From: Microglena sp. YARC | Taxonomy: Eukaryota > Chlorophyta > Chlorophyceae > Chlamydomonadales > Chlamydomonadaceae | Assembly (NCBI GenBank): GCA_022414725.1 | Contig: CM039464.1 | Span: 37,033,609-37,097,608 of the forward strand | Direction: 5' to 3' | DNA length: 64,000 nt | Shown: positions 1 through 12,000 of the stretch, piece after piece | Layout: the number at the start of each line of letters is the position of its first letter | How positions within the stretch are numbered: the first letter of the stretch is position 1 | Made by a program: the position numbers and the translations under genes | The notes under the pieces: generated by a model | The model's input: the letters and a program-made list of their open reading frames with translations, nothing else | Databases searched by the model: none | What the model was told of the DNA's origin: nothing

Positions 1-954
1 AGGACATAATCACGGCTTTCCTTTGTGGGCCACCCCATACTAAATGATCAGGTGCTAAAGATCCACATGGATTCAACTTTTGCATACCGGTAGATAGTCT
101 ATAGCTTTGCTGATTTACTCACTATCTGGGGTGGGGATGCTCCGATTCAAATCGAAAACGAGCCTAAAAGCTTTTAGCGTTCTCAGCACAGGGACTCTTT
201 TCCCATCAGGAGGCGTTGGTACGGACTGACTGACTGACTGCTTGTATTTATTGAAGGTGTGGAAAGACTTCCTTTCCTCCGACCCGGCATCATATGGCTG
301 GCTGTTGTCTGTCCCATACAATCTCAACGCAGTGATTAATTGACGGGCTGGGATTCCAGGTATTGAATAAGGAGAAATTAGTATGCAGCCAATCGTCACT
401 GACATGGTAGGATAATAATTAATAATGGTAGGATAATAATTAACCGCCCCTGCTCGCACCATTATACCTCGCTGGAGAGCGCCTCGGAATTCAAACGAGG
501 CCGAGTTGGAACCGGTGATTCGAATGTTTGGCTGGACGGGCTGCCACTGCACTGTCAACGTGTTCGACCAACTAGGGTAGACTAGGGTAGACTGTAGGGA
601 TGGGCTCCTGGATTGCAGGCCAGCCTTCTGTACCGATGGGGGAGTCGCGCACGAGGGCATGCAGGTATGGCCAATCAGGCACAGGAGTCTATCTGGAGGG
701 AAAGAGAGAGGAATCCAGGAGGCGAGGCTGAAGCGCTAAGGGCGAAATTGTTTTATAATGGATGCTTACAGCCTGTAACTGTTACACCGGGTTACGCGGG
801 GTTAACAATCGGAAACACTCGAAAACCTGTACTTCGCAGCAAAATTTGATGACGTGCCGAGGCGGATCGGGGTAACCCTCACTTCTTGGACCAGCTGATA
901 ATGTTCGTGCTCGGAACCATCGCCCTCGAAGTCACCGTGCCCCCCCCCCTCGGT
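1..954. other. No gene recognised
   Basis: No protein family is recognisable. A 181-codon open frame on the minus strand (115-660) has no known motif and is probably chance. Two small exact duplications are visible: ATGGTAGGATAATAATTAA twice in tandem at about 404-443, and ACTAGGGTAG twice at about 570-590. Confidence 0.5.
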
Positions 955-957
955 TAA

Positions 958-1532
958 GGGCGTGTTTCCAGTGGACCAACAGTTCAACTGTGTATAGTAG
1001 ACCACTCAACCCTACAGTTCAAGTTCGAGTGTTGAGCTGGGCCCTAAAACCTCGAGAAGTGCCTTGTCATCACGGCTGCCCCTGGAGCGCGTTCTGGTCC
1101 CTTGCCCCCCTCGCTGCAAGTGCATGCAGCTTGCTCGAAGTTTCCTCAAATCACCGCATCCACCGCTTACCACCGCCAGTGTGTTATTTCGCTGCGCTCT
1201 TCACTTCCATCTGTTCTCTTGCTCCTCCTGCCCCTTCTGCATCTGCTCCGTCCGGTCGAATGGATCGGGTGGTCAGATTGAGATTTCGGTCGAATCTGTG
1301 GCTCTCGCTATCATCATTCGAACTGCTTAATTCCCGCCTTTCTTTCATGTCTTCGCCCATCCAACTTGAAATTGGTTCCCAATTACTCGCAACTCGGGGC
1401 GTGTTGACAGATCTCGGGGAGAATCTGCGAAGATGCTCGCTGCTGTATCACTTTTGTGATTTTTGTCCAACGCCTCCCTCGAAATTGTCCACCGCCCTCC
1501 CCCAAAATAGTTGAACTGTTGAGCAATCCCGA

Positions 1533-1569
<37 letters not shown>

Positions 1570-1752
1570 CGGATTGCTCAACAGTTGAACTGTTGAGGGG
1601 GGAGGACGACGGACAAACCCTGACGTGGCTGCCCACCTGGCGTGCCACATCGGCGAAAAGTTGAACTGTTGAAGTTGAACTGTGCCCACTGGAAACACTC
1701 GTGCCACGCTGGCGCCCACAGTTGAACTATTTGGTCCACTGGAAACACGCCC
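958..1752. mobile_element. MITE, copy 1 (795 bp, 3-bp TSD)
   Basis: The ends are perfect terminal inverted repeats, GGGCGTGTTTCCAGTGGACC at 958 and its reverse complement ending at 1752. TAA is duplicated on both sides (955-957 and 1753-1755). A near-identical 797-bp copy lies at 32031-32827, so the boundaries are confirmed by two insertions. The interior has no transposase; its open frames look like chance. A palindrome in the middle (arms around 1511-1533 and 1569-1592) has a run of 32 G (1537-1568) in its loop. TIR style and the TAA duplication suggest a PIF/Harbinger-type (Tourist-like) non-autonomous element, but its TIR differs from that of the neighbouring Harbinger element, so that element is not obviously its helper. 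Confidence 0.88.
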
Positions 1753-1755
1753 TAA

Positions 1756-4277
1756 GGGGTAGGTCACACTGCTCTTGCTTTTGGTCGATTTAGCTTTTGC
1801 TTTTGGTCCGATTTTGGTGCGATTTTGGTCCGATTTTGGTGGGGACCAAAAGCGACCAAAAGCGGACCAAAAGCGGACCAAAAGCAAAATCGAAAACAAA
1901 ATCTGGTCTTTGAGACAATTTATTGATCCAATTTTGCTTTTGATTTTGCTTTTGGTCAGGTACTTAAATACAGTAGTATAGCTGATTGTTTTCAAGTCTA
2001 AAAGCTGTAATGTTTTTGAACTGATGACAATTTTTTGACAGCCCCCAAAGTGCCGATGCCTTCAAAAAATGTGCGCTGTCAAAAAAGCGCACTTGCCTTT
2101 GAAAAAGTGCGCTCGCACCAGTTTTTTAATTGGTGCGCTTTTGTTTTTTTTGCAGGACCTGCATGACCTGCAAGGTGCTGGGACCTGGAGGACCTGCAGG
2201 GAGCTGGGAGCAGGGAGCTGGGAGCTGCCCGCAGCAGGGACGATTGTGGCGTTTTTGAGAAGCAGATGGATACAGACTGGGCTGATGTGGCCGAGTCAAC
2301 TATGAGGGGTGATCAGTATGTTCATACACGCTACAAGCAGGCTTTCAGGATGAACAAGGGAACTTTCGAGCTTCTACTTGAGTGAGTAAATTTAATGACC
2401 TGATGCAATGATCTGCTGTAAAGACCTGATGTAATGACCTCGTGTACTGACCTTATGTAATGATCTTCGTGTGCAGGACATGGGGGCACAACTTGGGCAG
2501 AGCTACCACACACTTGAGGACAACAATCCCAGCCCGGAAAAGACTTTGCATCTTCTTGGATTGAATCTGCAATGCTCAACCACATCACTCGCTAGCTCGC
2601 TTGTAAGATGTAAGCAAAACAGTTGTGACTTATATCATCCATGACGCTATTAGCGTCTTATCAGGGTGCATTTTTTCAGACAACGTGAGCTTCCCTAACG
2701 GGATGCTTTCATTGAATGTATGGACGTTTTTGAGAAACTGTGTGGCCTGCCCATGTGTGCGGGCGCCATCGATGGGACCTTTGTTAGGATAGAAAGTCCT
2801 ACAGAAGTTGGCGATGCATACTATTGCTACAAAAAATATCACGCCATCCTTCTGTTTGCATGTGTTGATGCAGCTGGACTATTCACGTACTTGCGACTGG
2901 GTGAGGCAGGGAGTGCAGGGGATGCTGCTACCTTTAATAGGAGTGGTCTAGGCCTGAGAATCCAAGAGTATCTTGGCAATGCCCCAAGGGTCACAGCCTC
3001 TACATATTGATGGGATGGAAGTAATGCCCGTATTTAGTTGGCGATGGTGCCTTTAAGTGACAGAGCACCTCATGAAGTGTTATGAGGTGGGCAACCCTAC
3101 ACCTGCCCAGTTCAACTTCAACTATGCTTTGATTAGAACAAAGCGGGTTGTTGAGTGTGCATTCAATAGACTGAAGGGTCGATTTAGGCTACTGTACAGT
3201 ACACGTCTTCGAGACCCTGTCACTGCGGTCAAGGTTTCTCGGATATGCTGTGCCTTGCACAACTTCTTGGAGCGCAGGCATCCTTATCCTCAAGACATGC
3301 AGATGGAACCTGTTGTTCCCTCTGATATCAACACAGTCAATTGGGAACCAGGTACCATGGGTGCATCTGGTCACAAGAGGAACTTGCTAGCTTCCTACAT
3401 GGAGAGGGTGCTCGGGGTTCAGCCCGTAACCTACACACACGCACAGTTGGGAAACCTTCTTCATGGCCCACTCGGATTTGAGGGATAGCAGGCACCATCC
3501 TCGTTCTGACCTAGAAACTTACCTAGAAACTTACCTACAAACCTAGGCTGCCCAGGCCCCGGTTTCTAGGTTAGTTAGTGCCAGTCCAGGGGTCAGCCTA
3601 TGACATGTCTAGGTCAGTGTATGTGTGACAGTCTAGGGTAAGCCAAATAGGCTGACAGACGTGCCCAACCGTGACAAGAAGTTGCTGAAAGAAAAAGCAT
3701 TGAAAAAAGCTTAGTAGGGTATCAGTTGCTTGACAGCACACCCCTAATGAAGTAATGATCATGTGCAAGCCCAATAGGCTGAAGAGACATCCCCAATAGC
3801 GAGAGAGAGTTGGATGATTTCGTATTTTTTATACAATTAATGTAACATGTTCCTTCTCATTATTTTGCAGCTATTTGGCCATATCTGAACACAATATCAG
3901 CTTGCGACTGTGCCGCACCTCTGAAAAATTTGAAGACTAGAAGCAACAATAATTTAAGAATTGGATAGAAAAGGTATGAGTGAAACAACGAAGATACGGA
4001 AAAGATAACAACAGAAAACGATATAAAGTTCCAGAAAAAAATCCGGACCAAAAGCAAAATCGGGGCAAATGCCCCCCCCCCCCCCCCCCCCCCGCCCCGG
4101 CATTTTGCTTTTGCTCGATTTAGCTTTTGCTTTTGGTCCGATTTTGGTCCTGACCAAAATCGATTCTGGTCAATGTTGTAGTGTGACCACTAAGATTTTG
4201 GTGATAAGCAAAATCGACCAAAATCGGACCAAAATCGGACCAAAATCGTCTGGACCAAGAGCAGTGTGACCTACCCC
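1756..4277 (+). mobile_element. PIF/Harbinger DNA transposon (2.5 kb)
   Basis: A 22-bp perfect inverted repeat starting GGGGTAGGTCACACTGCTCT lies at 1756 and ends, inverted, at 4277. TAA flanks both ends (1753-1755, 4278-4280), the usual target duplication of this superfamily. Inside each end are inverted, internally repetitive stretches built from TTTTGGTC/GATTTTGG words (about 1780-1965 and 4045-4255), probably subterminal transposase-binding repeats. A degraded DDE transposase lies in between (2252-3488). A 22-base poly-C tract (4072-4093) sits between inverted GCAAAAT words near the right end. The left TAA is also the right target duplication of the MITE at 958-1752, so this element inserted at the MITE's edge or the reverse. 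Confidence 0.9.
2252..3488 (+). pseudogene. PIF/Harbinger (HARBI1-like) transposase, broken
   Basis: This is the transposase of the surrounding element; the family cuts and pastes DNA with a DDE nuclease (DDE_Tnp_4). The N-terminal part near 2252-2379 reads into FRMNKGTFELLLE, typical of the family, followed by a donor-like GTGAGT. A second piece after about 2475 contains IPARKRL. The catalytic core begins at about 2720 with CAGAIDGT (first Asp) and continues to GSAGDAATFNRSG (second Asp); the Glu lies in KRVVECAFNRLKGRF near 3150. Frames do not join: shifts are needed near 2695, 3035 and 3055. The last frame stops with TAG at 3486. The copy is either dead or suffers from sequencing indels. 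The second protein these elements usually carry (Myb/SANT type) was not found. Confidence 0.85.
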
Positions 4278-4298
4278 TAAGCGTAACCCCGATCCGCC

Positions 4299-6584
4299 TG
4301 GTCCACGCTGGCACTTTCACTGACCACCACAGAGGTCACTTGCGGCCACAATGTGGAGATGAGCGCGAGAGCTGCAATCTTGTAGATCGCGCAGTCATCT
4401 GCGCGATCCCCTTCAATTTTTCAGAATCTCTGACGCTCACCGCCATGGATTCGTCAGGTCAAGGTCTGTTTTTCAAAGCAGAAGCCAGCATGGGATCATG
4501 GGGAGCATCAACGAGCACCCTACCAACCTGACGAGCAACGCAACTGGTACAGATGCCTCTGCATTTCCAGCTCATAATGGCGTCTCGTCCTATATGTGGA
4601 ATGAGAAGCTTCTGGGACATCTGTCGAATAAATATTCAAACGCTTCCACGCGGTCGAACAACTGGTTTAACGATCACATAACCCAGATTTCAGGGACAAT
4701 CGGAAACACGAAGTTGTACACCGGGGTTACGCGACGGAAGCTAGCTAGAACACGGGTTACGAGTATTTTGCCGCCACTACAGTTTTCCCGAGCATGCCAG
4801 TTCCCGAGCAGCAGTTTCCCGAGCGGTGCATTTTCCCGAGCGTTGCAGTTTTCCCGAGCAGAACTTAAAATTCCCGAGCATTACAGTTCCCGAGCGTGCT
4901 ATGCGTGTCTATTAAGGTGCTAATACATATTTGAAAACGCGGCGCACCCTGGCATGCAGTTGGGTGCACAAGTTTGTGCTTCATGCGATGAGGTCACACA
5001 TTATCATACCTGAAGGTGAGAACACGAAAAAATTGCCTTTGCATGCTCATTCCGGTATTTTATCTTTTGCACTCTGAACATACCGTATATATTATATTAA
5101 CAATACATTTCCCTGTAATTATTTGACGCCGAAGACGGCGAGCCACATTTCTGGCTGCAGCCATGTAACCAAGTCAATGTATTGCAGGGTATATCGCTTG
5201 GATAACACTCCGGAGAGTGGACTTAGTGTGTGGGTGTCAGCACGCCAATCTATAAATTGCGGAGACGAGAATAAAATTACAAAAGATAGTGGAACCATAA
5301 AGGCACACCAGCGAGGAAAGGGGGGCGGTAGCCTGGAACCTGATCAAGGGTACAGCTCAGTTAGCAGCGCGTGTCAGAAGAACCGATGACGCAGTCAACA
5401 GTAAGCTTGACATAAGTACTGTCAGGACCACCGATTAGTTCTAAGGAAGTTACATAATTAAGTAGTCCACCAAGTCATAAAACGCGTGAGAGCACCGCAA
5501 TTCATTGCTGACACAGTATAAAATTGCTAAAATTACTACCCCGGTTACCATGGGGACAGATTGTGAATATAATAGTTAGTTTCCAGCTGAGGCAACATGC
5601 CCTTCACAAAAGGAAAAAAAAGGGGGAAAGGAAAAAATACACTCCTTGCGGACAATCTTCGTGCCGTCTACTGCCAGTCAGCAATGTTTTTAGTTTTCTT
5701 TGCTCTCTCGTAGGCAGCGGGGCGATCAATGGTGACGAAGGGAACTAACGCAGTTGTTACCACGTTGTACAATCGATACTAGAAAGCAGGACTAGCCGGT
5801 TATTAATAGCAGATTGGAACGGCGCTCTGCGTTGGGCCTGCCTCAGGTTACAAAAACACAGGGCCTAACTGGCGGATGGTCTCCGCCAGTAGCTGATCTC
5901 GGCCCAGGGTAATGAACCGGCCGGGCCTACGCGTAGCCGAGGTTAGGTATGGTGCTGACCAATAAGGCGTACCACCTAACAATGTTAGCTTGCTTGGGGT
6001 GGTTCGCGGTTGTATGTAAATTGAGTAACCACAAAGTTAGGGCGCCACCCTGCCGCCCTAACTTTGGTGATTATTTAAAAAATTTTGCATCTGACCATAA
6101 CTGTCGCCGTGTGCCATGCATCGCACGCTGTTCATTTAAAGATACATTCTTGGCTCATTGGCAGTTCATTAAAACCACATTCAATTTCCATTACATTCCA
6201 TTAAATTGCATTGTCTATCAACAGGCTTGCTGGCCCAAGACAAGCCCTGCAGTTAAGAATAGTAGCCGCGAGCGGTGGCATCTCAATGCATACACGGATA
6301 ATGCAGCTCACGCTTCAATGGCTAGGCCCTGGACCTGCCCTGGACTAGTTTGGAAAAGTAAGCAGGGCAACGAAACTAGGGAAAACGTTGCCCAAAGGCC
6401 TTTGGCGATTTTGGGCAGGGGCAGGGGCAGGAGGGCAGGGGGAAAATGGCCCTTGGGAGAGCAAAGTGTTGCGAGCCGGGTTGCCGAGGTCGCGCCCAGG
6501 CAGGGTTGTTCAAATCAGAGGGTTCAAATTCAAATCAAAGCCCTAAGAGATTTACGGTGACACACGACCAGCCCCCCCACCCCG
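4299..6584. other. No recognisable gene
   Basis: Frames such as 4498-4923 and 5949-6560 on the plus strand are open but match no family I know, and they have no clear splice signals. Apart from the TTCCCGAGC repeats at 4793-4897, I see no structure. Confidence 0.4.
4793..4897. repeat. Degenerate repeats of TTCCCGAGC
   Basis: The 9-mer TTCCCGAGC occurs seven times in about 105 bp, spaced 13-20 bp apart and usually followed by a CAGTT-like spacer. Spacing is irregular, so this is a cluster of a short word and not a clean tandem repeat. It could be a decayed minisatellite or a cluster of protein-binding sites. Confidence 0.7.

Positions 6585-6647
<63 letters not shown>
6585..6647. repeat. Poly-C tract, 63 bases
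   Basis: This is the longest homopolymer in the window: 63 C in a row, preceded by a C-rich stretch from about 6571. Confidence 0.95.
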
Positions 6648-6649
<2 letters not shown>

Positions 6650-7631
6650 ATGTGCGTTGAAACATGAAAAACGTCCCTTGTCAAAAATGCGCGTGAAAAC
6701 TCGCATATTCTGGGTAGTTGTGTGGGCTTGTGTTTGATCTTTTGTAACGCAAACACGTACGTTTTGAGCAGAGAGTTCTTCGGTTTTGAGCTACCCTCAC
6801 CTAGTCGCGATTTGTGACGAGGACAACTACCTACAACCGTCTACTACCTACCAGCTTCCGTCAGGGTGAAGATTGGGCGCAGCCCCCTTGGCTTGATTGA
6901 TCTCATTGGATTGAGTGAAGTCGGCTGATTCCCTCCCGGGAATGCCCCGGCCGAACAGCAGGGCACGAAAGTCGTAATGCCTCATTTCTTCCCCACTTTT
7001 CCTGTCATCTCTCTCTGTGCTAACGCGTTGGCATTGCGTACTTCGCCGCACTTGCTGATTTCATTCATATTCTTGCAAGGGTGAAAGCCGATTGGCGGAA
7101 GAGACATGAATCAGCCATCTGCAAAACCTGTTTTCGTTCCTTAGTGACGAGGCCGACTGTCAGCCAACCGAGCTGATGGATCCTTGCGGACATTGCAGCG
7201 GCTTGCTACGCCTAACCCGCCAGATTTTCGTCGATTGGGCAACGAGCAGGCCTGTCCAGAGCCCCAAGGACCTTCGCCTGAGATGTCATACCCATCCCGA
7301 TGAGACCCATCCCGGCAGGCGATGGCCGATGATTTCAACGATTCAAAACGCCCCAGGACTTCAAATGGAGCTTCAGCAAATTTGCAAGTGGAGCAACAGG
7401 CTGACAAGGAGAAGGCTCGGAGGTGCAAGATGAACGATAGGTGGGCCATGACTGCATGTGCGAAACCATCCACACAGCGACCCTTTGCCACCCCTGCCCC
7501 CTGGGCGACCCACACACCCCTCCACACCACATGCCCTCTGTTTCACCCTTGAATCTCACCACCCCAATGCGGCATTCGGCATGTCGAAGTGCCGAATCCT
7601 GCGATGTACCATGAGGCTTACCGTCAGACCG

Positions 7632-7674
<43 letters not shown>

Positions 7675-8000
7675 AACACACACCACACACACTTCGTCGG
7701 CCCGCACCCTCTCAAAAACACAGCCTAAGACCGTCCCACCCACCTTGCATCCTGGTGCTTTGCTCATTCGTGCTCCAGATCGTGGCGCAGCTCTCGCGAC
7801 GTTGCTGTGTGAGAGTGTCGGCAGTGCCATTATCAACATAGCACCGCCAGGCCGCGCCTGTCCTCGGCTCGCATGCCCCCCGTTCCCCTCGGGCTCCCCC
7901 CCCCACCTGGCGCCTTATTCCTTCCTTTTATGTGGGTGACCAGACGTTTTGATGCTGATGCTCAATTGTCGAGTAATGTCGTCTTGCCTGTAATCTCTCT
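6648..8000. other. Unassigned sequence with a poly-C tract
   Basis: No gene is supported. Several overlapping frames on both strands at 7141-7940 are open only because the region is GC-rich; all read through the poly-C tract or lack motifs. A run of 38 C lies at 7635-7672, followed by an (AC)-rich stretch. Confidence 0.5.
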
Positions 8001-9000
8001 NNNNNNNNNNNNNNNNNNNNNNNNNNNNNNNNNNNNNNNNNNNNNNNNNNNNNNNNNNNNNNNNNNNNNNNNNNNNNNNNNNNNNNNNNNNNNNNNNNNN
8101 NNNNNNNNNNNNNNNNNNNNNNNNNNNNNNNNNNNNNNNNNNNNNNNNNNNNNNNNNNNNNNNNNNNNNNNNNNNNNNNNNNNNNNNNNNNNNNNNNNNN
8201 NNNNNNNNNNNNNNNNNNNNNNNNNNNNNNNNNNNNNNNNNNNNNNNNNNNNNNNNNNNNNNNNNNNNNNNNNNNNNNNNNNNNNNNNNNNNNNNNNNNN
8301 NNNNNNNNNNNNNNNNNNNNNNNNNNNNNNNNNNNNNNNNNNNNNNNNNNNNNNNNNNNNNNNNNNNNNNNNNNNNNNNNNNNNNNNNNNNNNNNNNNNN
8401 NNNNNNNNNNNNNNNNNNNNNNNNNNNNNNNNNNNNNNNNNNNNNNNNNNNNNNNNNNNNNNNNNNNNNNNNNNNNNNNNNNNNNNNNNNNNNNNNNNNN
8501 NNNNNNNNNNNNNNNNNNNNNNNNNNNNNNNNNNNNNNNNNNNNNNNNNNNNNNNNNNNNNNNNNNNNNNNNNNNNNNNNNNNNNNNNNNNNNNNNNNNN
8601 NNNNNNNNNNNNNNNNNNNNNNNNNNNNNNNNNNNNNNNNNNNNNNNNNNNNNNNNNNNNNNNNNNNNNNNNNNNNNNNNNNNNNNNNNNNNNNNNNNNN
8701 NNNNNNNNNNNNNNNNNNNNNNNNNNNNNNNNNNNNNNNNNNNNNNNNNNNNNNNNNNNNNNNNNNNNNNNNNNNNNNNNNNNNNNNNNNNNNNNNNNNN
8801 NNNNNNNNNNNNNNNNNNNNNNNNNNNNNNNNNNNNNNNNNNNNNNNNNNNNNNNNNNNNNNNNNNNNNNNNNNNNNNNNNNNNNNNNNNNNNNNNNNNN
8901 NNNNNNNNNNNNNNNNNNNNNNNNNNNNNNNNNNNNNNNNNNNNNNNNNNNNNNNNNNNNNNNNNNNNNNNNNNNNNNNNNNNNNNNNNNNNNNNNNNNN
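8001..9000. other. Assembly gap, 1000 N
   Basis: Exactly 1000 N. This is a scaffold gap of nominal or estimated size; any frame crossing it is meaningless. Confidence 1.
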
Positions 9001-9640
9001 TATGTCGATGCTGTGTGCCCGAGAGGGCGAAAAACCCAATGGCTGGCATATGCCCATTCTTGTGTCAGGGTCCCTCAGGCCCTGCTTCCCCAAGGACAAG
9101 GCAAAGAGATCTATTCGCGAGCGTGAAGGGTGGGGAAGTGCTTAGAAAGATAACAGAAAAGTATAGCTGTATATTTAGTTGCTGAAATTCATTTGAATTT
9201 GAAATTTGGAATGGAGGGCCGAGCACCTTGCCTTTGACCAGAAAAGAAGGTGATCTTAAGTTTTGTTTTTTACTGCAGGTTTACTTTGGATTTTAAATTA
9301 TATTGAATTTTAATTAATATTTGGCAACATTGCGGTGGCTTTGGACAACTATTTTGCCGCGCCCCCCCCCCCCCCTCATCCCCTCGTATTTGGCGCCATC
9401 AGGGGTTGGGAAAGTGCTAGACCGAATAACACCAAAGTAGGACCTGAAGCGTTACCATGGCCAGGACGTTGATCTGAAACCCATCATCCAACACGTTGTC
9501 CCCCCCGCCCGAAGCCGCCACACCCCCCCCCCCCCCGCCCCACACAAACACACACCACACACACCACACACACAACACACACAACGTTCTACACGCCACC
9601 CATTTACACACCACCACCCAAGCCACCCCTTGGAGGAAGC
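9001..9640. other. Unassigned sequence after the gap
   Basis: Unique-looking sequence with an AT-rich middle (9180-9340), a C-run near 9362-9375 and an ACACACC-rich stretch at 9536-9595. No coding evidence. Confidence 0.4.
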
Positions 9641-10380
9641 AATTCAGATCACCTCTTTGAGCCAAGCCACCAGGGCGGCTGGGTCGTTGAGGCATTGGCC
9701 CTTATGGCGTAAGAATCCCCCCCCCCCCACGCCCCCCCCCTTCCACAATTACACCTCCCCCCCCGCCACCTTCTTCAAAAGCTAGGACCTAGAGAACCCC
9801 CAATGCCTTCCCCCCCCTTCCCTTTCAACACTCCCCCCCCTCCCTTCCCCATGCCCTAAATAAGCTAAGAAGCTAGGACCTAGGACTGTCCCCCCTTTCA
9901 CGGCACCCGTTCAAACCCCATCCCTTCCCTTTCCCCTAAAAAGCTGTAGGACCTCCCCCCTCTCCCCTCCCCCTTACCCCTAATTAAGCTAGAAGCTAGG
10001 ATCGTAGGGGACGTCCCCCCCTTCCCCCCCTTCCTTTTCCACCCCCCCCTTCCCCTTAACCCTAAAATAAGGCTGGAACCTAGGATCCTTCCCCCCCCCC
10101 CATTCCCCCCCTTCCCTGTCCCCCCTACCCCTAAAAGAAGCTGGAACCTGGACCCCCGCCCACCACCCCCAGGCACCACCCCTCCCTTCCCCCTCACCCC
10201 TAAAAGAGCTGCCAAACCTAGGGAACCCCCCTCTCCCCCCCTGCCTCCCTCTGCGTCGCCCCCCTAACCCTAAAAAGAAGCTTAACTTAGGACCCCATCT
10301 CCCTCCCTTCCCCCACCCCTAAAAGAAGCTATGAAATAGGACCTCCCCTCCCCCCTTCCTTCCCCCCCTCCCCTTTCCGA
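9640..10380. repeat. C-rich tandem repeats with a CTAAAAGAAGCTGGAACC core
   Basis: Units of about 55-70 bp carry a short conserved core of the type CCCTAAAAGAAGCTAGGACC followed by a C-rich spacer of variable length. About ten copies run from 9770 to 10350. The core has the shape of a splice-acceptor or donor neighbourhood on the minus strand (C-rich tract becomes G-rich there), but no exon can be assigned. At 9640-9710 there is one unit of the type that fills 10390-11600. Confidence 0.7.
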
Positions 10381-10389
10381 CCTGCCCCC

Positions 10390-11610
10390 CATAAAAGAAT
10401 CTTGCAGAAGCACTCCACTTTCGTTGAAGCCCAGCCACCAAGGGCGGTGGGTCGTTCAGCAAGCGCCTTTTGTATGGCGTAGAACCCCCCCCACAGCGCC
10501 AACCCACCCACCCAAGACACCACCACCCACCTCCCCCCTTCCCAAACTCCTGCTAAACAAAGCTGACAGAGTCTTCAGAAACTGGTAAAACTCATCTCTT
10601 CGGAGCCAAGCCACCTAAGGGCGACTGTCGTTTAAGGCACAGGCCTTGATGGTGGAATGACTCCCCCCAGGGCCCCCCCCCCCTGGCCCACCACAACACA
10701 ACCTCTTCCCCCACCACACCACCCTGCCTCCCCACCCTCTCCCACCTACTCCAATCCTCCCTTTGAAAAAACTTGTAGACACCAAGTCCTCTTTAATCAA
10801 AGCAACAGGTGAAGCTTGTTAGTTAGGGCACAGGCTTTGATGGCGGTTAACGACCCCCCCCCCACACCCCTCTCGCCCCCCTTCCAAACCCCCTAAACCC
10901 AAAGGCTTGCCAAGAGTCTTTTGAAAGCTGGTACTCACCTCTTGAGCCAAGGCCACCCAAGCGGCGCCGCCGCACCGGGTCTTAGGTACAGGCCTCCATG
11001 GCGTAAGGAACCTCCACACCCACACCCACCTTCCCCCTCCCCAAAACTTCCTAAACAAAAAGCTTGCAGAGTGCTTTTGAAAAGCTTTGGTACTCACCAT
11101 TCTTGGAAGGCAAAGGCCCACCAAGGGCGGGGGTCGTTAGGCCACAGGGCTTGATGGCGCAAAAGAAACCCCGCCCCACAACACACACACACACGATGCC
11201 CCGCCAATTGAAAATAATATTGCAAGAAGCCACTTCACCGTTTTGGAGCCAAGCCACCAAGGGCGGTGGGTCGTTAGGCACAGGCTTGATGCCCGTTACT
11301 GGAACCCCCTCCCCCCCCCAAAACACACACCAAACCGATGCCCCCCCCTCGCCCCCCGAATGAGAATACTATCGCAGGGAACACTTCCACTTCTTGGAGA
11401 ACAAAAGCACCGAAGGGGCGGTGTGGTCGTTTAGAAACAGGCTTGGATGGGGGCGTAAGACCCCCTTCCCCCCCACCACACACCACATGGCCCCCCCCCG
11501 CCGCCCCGCCGAAGTGATAATACTATCGACAGACAGCCACTCCACTTCTTGGAGCCAAGCACCCAAGGGGGCGTCGTTAGGCCACAGGCTGGATGGCGGC
11601 TAAAGATGAG
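10390..11610. repeat. Minisatellite, ~145-195 bp unit, conserved 70-bp core
   Basis: About eight units, each with a conserved core containing GAGCCAAGCCACCAAGGGCG, then GGTCGTTAGGCACAGGCTTG, then GATGGCGTAAG. A variable C/CA-rich spacer separates them. On the minus strand the core keeps an open frame in most copies and reads approximately KACALNDPPPLVAWLQ, so it may derive from a repeatedly copied exon with its flanking intron. Frames are broken between units. An isolated unit lies at about 9640-9710. Confidence 0.75.
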
Positions 11611-12000
11611 AGCGGGCTGCAGCGGCCTTGGGGACGACAACAATGATCCCAGGGAGGGACCTGGGGCTGGGCGGGGATGGAGAGGCCTGAGGTACTACTA
11701 GGGAGCTCCTGAGAGATTGTTGAACATGCAGCTGCGGTGTGCGCAGGCTGGCATGCTGAGGGAGGCTGATGGGTAGCACCGGGAAAATGGAAGCCTGGTT
11801 ATGTCTGCTGCTGTTTTTTGTCGCTCAGTCGTCTTTTCATCGGTTCGTCGATGGGGTCGGTGGTGATTGATGTGGTCGGTAGAATTAAAGCTGTTGGCTG
11901 AGAGAGATGTTTCCTCTCGAGGCCGTTATGATTCGTGGGCACGAGCGGTGTAGCTCGCTTGATGTGTAGCGTCATCAAACCACATGCAGCCATTGGAGAT
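11611..12000. other. Unassigned sequence
   Basis: GC-rich sequence between two arrays. No gene evidence on either strand. Confidence 0.4.

Larger units (their letters stand above)
861..4298. repeat. Outer 16-bp inverted repeat around the two transposons
   Basis: GGCGGATCGGGGTAAC at 861-876 is matched in inverted orientation by GTAACCCCGATCCGCC at 4283-4298 (15 of 16 bases). The pair encloses both the MITE and the PIF/Harbinger element. Related CCGGGGTTACGC-like words and the word AATCGGAAACAC also occur near 790-815 and 4698-4733. They may be the ends of an older element into which the other two inserted, or chance; no target duplication was found. Confidence 0.3.

Noticed and set aside
990..1514. 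174-codon ORF in the MITE, also open in copy 2
   Set aside because: The frame is shared only because the two copies are nearly identical; it resembles no protein and runs toward the G tract.
7873..9126. Open frames of 370-417 codons on both strands
   Set aside because: They consist of the 1000-N gap and have no meaning.
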